A stretch of DNA of 64,000 nt from Juglans regia. Its lineage: Eukaryota; Streptophyta; Magnoliopsida; Fagales; Juglandaceae. Both the position numbers and the translations under genes were made by a program. Below are positions 56,136-64,000 of the stretch, in pieces. The notes under the pieces were generated by a model. It was not told where the DNA came from, did not search any database, and worked only from the letters and a program-made list of their open reading frames with translations. Location of the stretch: positions 9,369,485-9,433,484 of the forward strand of contig NC_049909.1 of NCBI RefSeq assembly GCF_001411555.2, written 5' to 3'. Each line of letters starts with the position of its first letter. Positions within the stretch are counted from its first letter, which is position 1.

Positions 56136-57265
56136 CAGTGAAAGTACACTCATGGCAGGTGGGAAACTTCGTCATGAATCCATGTATAGGTGGAGCTTTT
56201 CGGTGGGCTTTAATGGGCCATTGGGCCTCATTTCGATTTTCAATAGAGTTTGCATTAGGGTTTTGGTTTCTAAAATGCTCAAATCTAATTTTTCTTGTCC
56301 AAATGAAACTACTGTGGTATGAAAGAATAGGTGAGGGTGTAATGACATGAAATTGAGTGGTTAGTGGCATCTAGAAGTGATTTAATCAAGTGATTAAACA
56401 TTAAGCTAAAATCGGCTGCATTTAGGGTTTGTGAAACCATTTAGGGTTCCGATTTCCGTAAGGTATGTGGGGTTTCCATTGGATCTCAAATATTTGAGGT
56501 TTTACTAGGGTTGAAACCCTATTTGTATTGGCACAAAATGGATGGTTAGATGGAATAGTGTTTGGTTAAGTGGCATGACCACAAAGTTTGACTTTTCCTT
56601 CCTTCCTTCCTTCCTTCACATTTCCATCTCATGGTTCCTCTTGGTGCCAAGTGTCCTAAAATATTCACCAAATGTGGCTATGATCTTGCTAAGGGTCAAA
56701 ATAAAACTTTTTTAAACTGATTTGGACAGTCTCCAAGTGAACTAAAAACAACTGGACTACATGTCGCATGGTGCTAACACAAAAGTTATTATTCACTCCA
56801 AAAAGGCAAAAATAAACATTGCACTATAAAATCCTAAACAATCATATTAACCTCAAAGTGCAATTCATTCTGCAACTTTTGAATCCAAAGTGCCTAAAAT
56901 AAATAGAAAATCGTTTTAGCGGAACGTAAAATCCTAAATATTCATCTGAGACTAATGATGCAAATCGTTTTTCATTTCCACACCCCTAAGTAGATCAAAT
57001 AAATAAAATCTCATTCTTGGCAACATGGTGTGTAGTAAGACTAACTATGCAGACAGACTAAAATCTATCCATTTGCTCGATTCATAAAACCTTTATTAAG
57101 TTTTCACGAGGTTCCTAAGCCTTGAGGAAATTCATCCACTAGATTTCTGGTGGGCTATTGCAGGGCAGGACCCTGGAATCACAAATTAGCCCGATAAATG
57201 TCTTCACCTTGGGCAAAAGCGTAGGCCACCTCTGTACTAGGTAGCAATCAGAGCCTACTTAGGGC
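56136..57265. other. Unassigned intergenic DNA
   Basis: AT-rich, with overlapping 64- to 79-codon frames at 56123-56370 on both strands that match nothing I know and overlap the LTR edge. A (TTCC)n run lies at 56595-56616. Confidence 0.35.
56595..56616. repeat. (TTCC)5 microsatellite
   Basis: Five TTCC units in a row. Confidence 0.9.
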
Positions 57266-57574
57266 GTGAGTGTTCCACCCTCAAGGAGACGTACTATAGC
57301 CACTGCAGCAACTGGACATACAAATGAGATCGCTGAAATTGTGCGCACAGAGATCCGTAGAACATTTACTAATATTGTGCGCAGAAAGATACATGATGCC
57401 ATTGCTAATATGCTTCCCATAGAGATCCATGCAACAATTCTTGAGCTGTGGACGAGTCTTGTCAGCAATATTGAGAGGAGCATGACGTCTCTCCTTGATC
57501 AACATATAAACACGATGGATGCTTGTTTGAATGAGATAGAGCTGATTATTAGTTCTCTTGGCATGGACTAGATT
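57266..57574 (+). CDS. Hypothetical 101-residue protein, doubtful
   Basis: ATG to TAG, mostly helical by composition (EIAEIVRTEIRRTFTNIVRR, then ERSMTSLLDQHINTMD), balanced charge and no low complexity, which sets it apart from chance frames nearby. I do not recognise the family. It is followed by a cluster of TTCGAA-like motifs, so it could be the end of a DNA-transposon gene. There is no promoter or intron evidence. Confidence 0.3.
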
Positions 57575-58070
57575 CGGTACTAGACATTAACTTTTGTTTT
57601 GTGACATGTTATATATTTTAATATAGTTTTTTTTATCTAGTTAATGGTTTTCCATAATGGGCATCATGTAAAAATGTTTACACATGATTGTTTTTATATT
57701 TTATGAAACTAAAATGATGTAAGTTCGAACATAAACTATGAATTTGAACAACATGTTTTCATTCGAACAACATTATCTATGTTCGAAAGAAAACATTTAG
57801 GTTCCAACAATGTCCAATACTTCGCGCTCAAACTATATACAATTCTCCCGCCAGAATGTCCATTCGAATTTTAATTATACATTAGAATGGAAATTTATGT
57901 TAGTATGAATAGTGTACCATCAGTTCTAACGGTGAATCTATATGGGGTTGATATATTTTGGTTCCAAATTCTACCGTTGTTCCAAATTTATTTTTATTCC
58001 TTTTTGCGCAATTGTAGCAATTATTCACTGGTTTTTGTCAGGGTTGCAACCCATTTAGTTGCAATTATTA

Positions 58071-58124
<54 letters not shown>

Positions 58125-58397
58125 CAATTCCTCTCACACAAAATATCTTCATGGGGTGTATCCATTTATGCATATAATGTAATATAGTAGTTTTGTAAGT
58201 TAGTATGTTCTCCAAGTAGTAATAGAAGGTACATGGTATTAATTATAAAATTTTTATTAAGTGAAACTCTACAACTTGATTCCCAAATATTTATTGACAG
58301 TTTTTCCAGCTTGACTAACTCCGTCGTAGGTTTTTATTTGTTCCTTCATTGAATGAGTCATAGATACGTTAGCAGGTAATTCTTGTTGTGGATAACA
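57575..58397. other. Unassigned DNA with TTCGAA-motif cluster and (GT)n
   Basis: Between 57720 and 57930 the motif GTTCGAAC or close variants recurs (57724, 57762, 57782, 57803, 57864), like the subterminal repeats of CACTA-type elements. No terminus was located. A microsatellite is at 58071-58120. Confidence 0.4.
58071..58120. repeat. (AT)5(GT)20 microsatellite
   Basis: Compound dinucleotide run. Frames reading through it on both strands give only Cys/Val or His/Thr repeats. Confidence 0.97.
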
Positions 58398-58724
58398 TGT
58401 GATACCCCGTATTTTAGTATATTTTTTTTTAGTGAAGGATTATTTTAATTAATTTAAATATTATTTTTCTTATTTTAAAATTTATCAAATTTCTCGTTGG
58501 ATTTATTTTATAATTTTTTAAGTTGTGAAATTTACTTTGATGTGCTTTCTTGATATTAATTAGTGTTTGCATTTAAATTACTCTTTGCTTTAATGAATAA
58601 TTTTATTGTTGGATTTTAATTAGTATTATTTTATTTTTATTTGTTTTTCCAACTTTTCCCCCCACGCACGACACTACTCATGCACGTCTATCTCTTTTCT
58701 TTCTCTAGGGTTTTCTTAGCACCC

Positions 58725-58737
58725 TTATAAATATACA
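58725..58737 (+). promoter_or_regulatory. TATA-like element in solo LTR
   Basis: TTATAAATATACA, 327 bp into the LTR, directly before the shift to C-rich sequence; the expected core promoter. Confidence 0.45.
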
Positions 58738-60411
58738 CTTTCATCTTAGATCTTTGAAAACCACCCTGTGTCGTCGCTGCCACTAGCCACAAGAACCACC
58801 CAGCCTCTCCTAGTTCGACGTCAACCTCCATCTCCACATAAAACCGACGCCCATCCCTTCACTGTAAACGACCATCACCAAGGCTCAACGCCTCTCCAAC
58901 AGCCAAAACTGTCTGCTTGGCCTTCATATGCACCTCTGTTTTTACTTCTAAAAAATAGAGCACTACCAAAAGAAGCAAGACCCCATGCACCTCCATTGAC
59001 AGCCACTGTTTCTCGCTGGAAGCGGCCACAAGACACGACCGTAGCTTGGTCATGCTACTCCCGCATCATAGTACGTAAGTCCCTCTTTCTCACCAGGTTC
59101 TCTTTTCTCTATACCGCTCACTCTCCATGCTTTCTCCCTCTCATCTCTCTCTCTCAGATTTCTTCTCTCTCTCTCTCTGAATCGCACGCCCCTCTCTCGC
59201 CTAGTTCTGTCGCGACCACTTTTCCCTCACGGTGAGCCTCATTGCACTTCCTCTTTTGGTTTCCTTTTTCCTTTTGTTGAGTTTTATGTTTATCTAGAAA
59301 CAAGCAAAAACTTTGCACTCTTTGAAAATATTAACATGTAGTTTTAAACTTTATGGTCACGATATTCCTGGTAACTACAAAACTGCCATCAGGCCTTTGG
59401 TCTTTGACTTTTTCGTAAAACACCTCAAACTTGTTTTTAAGTGTTTTTACATGTTGCTCCATTTTCAGATATATTGTTACGTGGATTTAGTTTAATGGAT
59501 TTAGTTTTAATGGTCTTGGTTTAATTGGTTGTGTTTTAATGAATGGGCTTGGTTTTCATTATACATAAAAAAATGATTATATTGTTAATTTGAGCTATTT
59601 AGTTTTCGATTGAACTCGTTTTTTAAGTTGGCCTTATTTTATGGAATTTTAAATATCTATAGCATTTTATTAATCTATAATACGTTGTGGGTACTTTAGT
59701 ACTTTAAAAACACCGGTATTCATTTATCATAATATTTATTCAATTACTCTCTTCCGTACGGATTCGTTTAAGTGAATATTGATGAATTTAGAAATTGATG
59801 ATATTTATAGTTAAGAGAATTTTAAGTATTGAGGAGTTAAATAGGTTATTTTAGAAGTTTATGATTAAATTTTGAAATACGTGATTAATTGAAAATTTAC
59901 GAGAATTACGTGGTTATTTTATAGGTGACGCTTAAATTAATGTTCGACATTTTTTGAGGAAAATTTCAAAAAAGCTAAGAAGTCCAGGTAAGCGGGGTTA
60001 TGCTAGACTTTGCATAAAAATAAATGGATTGAGGTCAATTTTGAAAATGTGCATGTTGTGTAGTGAAAATAAATATTAAACGATTTCAGTTATTTGTTCT
60101 GCATCGCTCATAAGATTCTGTATAAGAAGAAAATATTTTATGGCATGACTAGTGTGGACATGAGCTTATTTTTGGCATTCTATTATTGAACTCAGAAAAA
60201 TGAGCGAATATGAAAATTCGATAAATTTGCATGTGACGTTAAGATGTTCTGAATCTGTTTTGGGAAAATGTGAAATGATCTAAATTTCAGTACTCTGTTT
60301 TGATATGATTTGGCATATGAAAAACTTTGGCATGACTCTCTGATTTTGTTCTGACTCTGATTCTGATTCTGATATGGTGATTCTAATTCTGTTTTGCTCT
60401 GATATGTGACC

Positions 60412-60560
60412 CTATCACGGGATATCATAGTGACCTCTGGCCCTATCACGGGATACAATAGTGACCTTTTGGCCTTGTCATGGAATATAATAGTGACCTC
60501 CGGCCCTATCACGGGATATAATAGTGACCTCTAGCCCTGCCACGGGATATAATAGTGGAT
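60412..60560 (+). repeat. 31-bp minisatellite in LTR, five copies
   Basis: Units of the type CCCTATCACGGGATATAATA, then GTGACCTCTGG. The LTR at 1980-3991 has two units (3316-3372), and the outer LTR has shorter relatives around 26218 and 28907-28985. Confidence 0.9.
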
Positions 60561-61295
60561 TTCTATTCTGAGTACAATCGCTTTGATATTCATGGTGATT
60601 TATGTTATGCTTGACTTTCCGCAGAATGCACAACCCTACCATGGGGGTTAAACATGACCTTTATTCTGATATGATAGGATAAGATGAAGATGTTCAGTCA
60701 TGTTGTGCCAAATGAGTCTTTGAATATGAAAAGTTGGTTTCTGAATATGAAATGTCCGAAAAGTCGCTATGATTTTCTGATAATATATATTTTTGAGATT
60801 TGCATATTGATACTGAAATGTTTTATTTCTGCATTCTGAACTTCTGTGAAAATGCTCATGTTTACACACTAGTATATGTCCTCTGCTTACTAAATTGTTG
60901 ATAACTCACCCCTTATCTCTATATATTTTTCAGATAATTTTGATAGTTCAGCTGGCAAACAAGAGTATGAAGTTTTAGTAAGGTGTGATGTTCGAAGTGG
61001 AATAAGTGCTTGAGAGTACATGTGCTTATTTTAGAGTCGTAGTTAGTAAGCTGATTTTATTTTTCGGGTATTTTGATTTGATAAGTTAAGGATAATTTTG
61101 AGTTTTTGGAGGATTTCTAATATATGTTGTTGAGAATTTCTTTATTGTCCCCATGGAGGAACTTAGATTTTTGGATTGATTAAATGGATTAATATTTTAT
61201 GGGATTTTTTGGATTTTATAGTTGTGTTATTTAAGTTGATTTTAGGTATTAAGAGCTAACTCTTCGAACCTTCGGGATCGAAGCATTACATAACA

Positions 61296-61761
61296 ACCCC
61301 AATTTTTATTGCACTTTTTATTTGTCCTTTTATGTATTTGTCCTTTTATGTATCTCTTTCATATGAAAAATGCTTAGATATGCACAAGAAATTAGTTGAC
61401 ATTGTTTTTGCAATATAGTTTTGTTGTTTGAGCATGAATAATGTCCTATTTGGAAACACAATTGCTATAAGATATTCTCAAATTATTTTTACTACTATTT
61501 ACAAACTATTTCACTACTATTCACTAGGGCTGTGCATAATGGGCCCTAGGCCCGATCTGTCCGCCAGAACTGACTTCTCCAACCCGTGAGATATGGGTTC
61601 ATCGGGTCAAATGCATGATACCGGGTTTTAGTAAAAATAACCCGTTGAATCAGTCGAAACCGACTTTGCATCTGAAGACAAAAACGAAAACACTTCTAAA
61701 GACGAAAACACTCTCCTCTCCATTGCGAAAACCCTAGTCACTGTCGCCGGTCGCAGAGGTG

Positions 61762-61829
<68 letters not shown>

Positions 61830-62921
61830 AAGATTTAAGTTTTCAAGCTTTGTTTGATGCTCTGTGTGTTCTCTATTTGGTCACCGTTCTCTGGGTTGTA
61901 GAGTCTGTTGAAATGTTGAACTGGTTTGTGAATTTTCTGTCGAGTAGAGCAACGTAAATTGCACAGAAATGGAGGACCCCTTTTATCCATTAGTTTCTAT
62001 TTCTCATGGGTTTGAGAGCTATAAATGTAGGGTGTTTATTTATTCTTTCTTTTTTTTTTCTTTGGATCTGCATGTATTTATGCGGTGATTGTCGTTGTCT
62101 TTGTTTATCCATAATTTCTTTTATGGGTTTGCTCTAATATGCGGTAATTTCTGTTGAAATGTTGAACTGGTTCATTCCATCCTCTATTGTGCTCTAATAT
62201 GTGTCTTCTTGTTAGCTGCTGGTGTCCATGTGTTCATGGGCCAAGAGTCATAGCCACTTCTAGAATAAGTACCACCCATACCTGCAAGTTTCCTAGTTGG
62301 TAGAAATGTTTTGTGCTTCTCTATTGTTTGTTATCAAGTCTTTTGTATTCTGTGTGTTTAACTAGGATTACTTGTACTTAAAAAGTTAACCAGATTTCCC
62401 TTGATTCTACCTATTAATGACAAATGGTTTGACTGGTTTGAATGCATGATTCGTTATTACTCTTGAATCAAAATTCTACTACTGAGAATACACAGGATGA
62501 TAGGCAACTAGGCATAGATAATTTCGTTTCTACTTATTAATTAATTTGCGGGATCAATTATCACAACAAGTAATTATCTTGATTCAATACACATGGGTTG
62601 CTGCCTTTCTTTTAGTTTGCCAAGTCCAGTGTCTAGTATGCCTAAAGTTTGGCTTGAGGGTGCAATTTTCATTCCCCATATTATAAGAGATTGACAAAGG
62701 GGCAAAATATTATAAGAGCAATGGGTATACAACTTTCATTCCCCATATTTCGATGGTCTCTGACTCTCTATGCTTGAACCAGTGTTTATTTTCTCCTGTA
62801 ATTATTATGATTAGTATGGAAACCAGCGAATATAGTGAAAACAAGCATTAAAGTAATAGTGTGGGATTAAACAAGCATTTCTATAGTGTGTCTTAAAGCA
62901 CACACTATAAACAAAGTTAGT
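61296..62921. other. Unassigned DNA, possible hAT-type repeat and 5' UTR-like patch
   Basis: TAGGGCTGTGCATAATGGG at 61526 resembles ends of hAT-type repeats. Next comes a CCCTAGTCACTGTCGCCGG patch, then (TC)31 (61765-61826) and GGTAAG, like a first exon with a donor site. A 24-bp sequence (TCTGTTGAAATGTTGAACTGG) is present at about 61908 and 62151. No coding region recognised up to the LTR at 62922. Confidence 0.35.
61765..61826. repeat. (TC)31 microsatellite
   Basis: 62 bases of uninterrupted TC, followed at once by GGTAAGATTT. Confidence 0.97.
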
Positions 62922-63448
62922 TGTACCAGAAAGTGTGTCATGGTGCTTGGGGGCTAGTCCTTGAAGAGGAGGGAAGGAATAATACAAAGGGTTGCTGTTT
63001 GAGGGAGGTGGAAGATAGCAGTTGGGAATGGAAGCAATAGTTTTAACTGAAGGGTGGATGAGTACCGGCTGTAATGACTTTTAGAATAAAAGAGGGAAGT
63101 TCGTTACTTAAGTGAAACGGTGCACTTTGTATTGATTGGTATAGTGTCGTTTTGCTTACATAGTTGTGTGTTTTGAGCCTTAAGTGAAACAGTGAGTTTT
63201 GCTTTAAAGGTTGTAGTGTGCCTTTTACATTTCAGTCATGGTCGTTTTAAGGCCATCTTCATGCTCTACATGTATAAAACCAGTGTAGCTCATGTGTAAA
63301 TGCTAGGAATTGATCATTGGGCTGTTAATACAATTTGGAGGTTGGGAATTCCTCGAAAATTCCCTATCAAGATTCACGAATGGAATCTTGCATTTGAGAA
63401 TAATTCTGTTTACAAAAGTGACTTTCTCTTGCTAGTAGGTACATTACA
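62922..63448 (+). repeat. 5' LTR of a retroelement running off the window
   Basis: The end ACATTACA (63441-63448) is followed after two bases by TGGTATCAG (63451-63459), a shortened iMet-type primer site. TATAAAA at 63273-63279 is a likely core promoter. The start at 62922 (TGTACCAGAAAG) is a guess from the TGTA...TACA symmetry. Confidence 0.55.
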
Positions 63449-63488
63449 AGTGGTATCAGTAGTAGTCGATCCTTGCAGTAGCAGTTTA

Positions 63489-64000
63489 ATGGCGGAAGGT
63501 ACGCGTGCAGCACTGAAGTTCAGATTGAAGAATCTCAAAAGCAGTAGGAAATGATGCAGAAGTAGCTGGAACAGAATCAACATGCAATTTCTGGAATAAC
63601 TGAAAGGTTAGAACAAGTTTCAGATCTGTTGAGATCTGTAGTTGATTCTGTCAATATTATGTCTCGTAGAGATAGAGAAGTGTCTAATGAAACTAGGAAT
63701 CATGACGAGAGAGGAGTTTTTCAGAGAAATTTTAGGTTGGACTTTCCACACTTCAGTGGCAGTGATCTTGTGGGTTGGATCTTTAAGGCCAATCAATACT
63801 TTGATTGTTTTCAAGTACCTTTTGCATCATAAACTATTGGTGGCTTCGCAGCATATGGAAGGTGAGGCATTGGTGTGGTATCAAAGTGCCTTTGACTCTG
63901 GACAGTTTAATTCATGGGAGACTTTAGTGGTAGCAATGCAAGGAAGGTTTGGACCTTCAGCATTTGATGATCCAATGAAGGCCCTAACCAGATTAAGACA
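63489..64000 (+). pseudogene. Retroelement gag, 5' part, continues beyond window
   Basis: Starts MAEGTRAA. A frameshift follows; the frame around 63629-63832 reads RNFRLDFPHFSGSDLVGWIFKANQYFD, and after a second shift near 63830 comes SQHMEGEALVWYQSAFDSGQ and a MQGRFGPSAFDDPM region. These are the gag core motifs of plant Ty3/gypsy elements. It would form the particle capsid; with two frameshifts it is inactive. The rest lies beyond 64000. Confidence 0.82.

Larger units (their letters stand above)
58398..61290 (+). mobile_element. Solo LTR, 2893 bp
   Basis: Starts TGTGATACCCCG and ends AAGCATTACA. The target duplication TAACA is perfect (58393-58397 and 61291-61295). Features in order: TATA-like TTATAAATATACA (58725-58737), C-rich then CT-rich leader (58760-59230), CAGGTAAGC (59985-59993), five copies of a 31-bp repeat (60412-60560), and the hairpin block (60891-60908). 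A 155-codon frame at 58768-59235 lies in the leader and is not supported as a gene. Confidence 0.92.

Noticed and set aside
57887..58215. Frames with Cys-Val or His-Thr runs
   Set aside because: Translation of the (GT)20 microsatellite.
58768..59235. 155-codon frame
   Set aside because: Lies in the leader of the solo LTR directly after its TATA-like element; Ser/Leu/Pro-rich from CT runs.
60412..60560. Regular repeats as a CRISPR array
   Set aside because: Contiguous 31-bp units without unique spacers, inside a plant LTR; a minisatellite.
1..64000. A new defence, biosynthetic or regulatory system
   Set aside because: Apart from the SDR copies, every recognisable coding region belongs to decayed transposons, and I see no cluster of unrelated intact genes that could act together.

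Overview
The window looks like AT-rich nuclear DNA of a plant, almost entirely made of transposable elements, with one small host gene family embedded in it. Evidence for a plant: a plant-type classical short-chain dehydrogenase (SDR110C-like), plant LINEs with DUF4283, zf-RVT and plant-style RNase H domains, Ty3/gypsy elements of Athila-like and other plant types, a CACTA-type terminus, and many LTRs starting TGTAAC and ending GTTACA with iMet-tRNA primer sites. A short inverted-repeat element at 46069-46374 resembles one I remember as common in Fagales (walnut, hickory). That taxonomic hint is from memory and weak.

The host content is one SDR gene in three relatives, all on the minus strand, each carried on a copy of the same segment. 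Copy A (3992-4371) is cut by an LTR retroelement and has a nonsense codon at position 53. Copy B (13545-14330) is full length apart from one nonsense codon at 212. Copy C (31198-31983) is intact, with 261 codons and all catalytic residues. Upstream of each SDR the same series follows: a 5'-truncated plus-strand LINE (LINE-1), a non-coding stretch, then a minus-strand LINE (LINE-2). In B and C the same internally deleted Athila-like element sits at the same base of LINE-2, and in A that site is empty. The order of events can be read from this: LINE insertions, split of A, gypsy insertion, split of B and C, then copy-specific damage.

Layout: 1-3991 non-autonomous LTR element. 3992-10838 unit A, with an extra LTR inside LINE-2. 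10839-22529 unit B. 22530-24185 unassigned sequence ending in a CACTA-like terminus. 24304-29671 a solo LTR with a second solo LTR nested inside, each with its own 5-bp target duplication. 29677-45960 unit C, including the gypsy element at 35588-42499. 46069-56135 a MITE, a solo LTR inside a gag relic, a rearranged gypsy element and a 143-bp-arm palindrome. 56136-58397 unassigned DNA with a possible DNA-transposon relic. 58398-61290 another solo LTR. 61296-62921 unassigned. 62922-64000 the 5' end of a further LTR element running off the window.

The genes do not form a pathway. Only SDR copy C looks able to make a complete enzyme; every transposon reading frame I could examine is broken. I found no CRISPR array, rRNA, convincing tRNA gene or sign of a new defence or biosynthetic system. 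The most informative observations are the insertion record in the three units, the nested solo LTRs, sequence blocks shared by otherwise diverged LTRs (a splice-donor-like site and a small hairpin), and the palindrome. All similarity statements are by eye and from memory of families; no alignment or database search was run.
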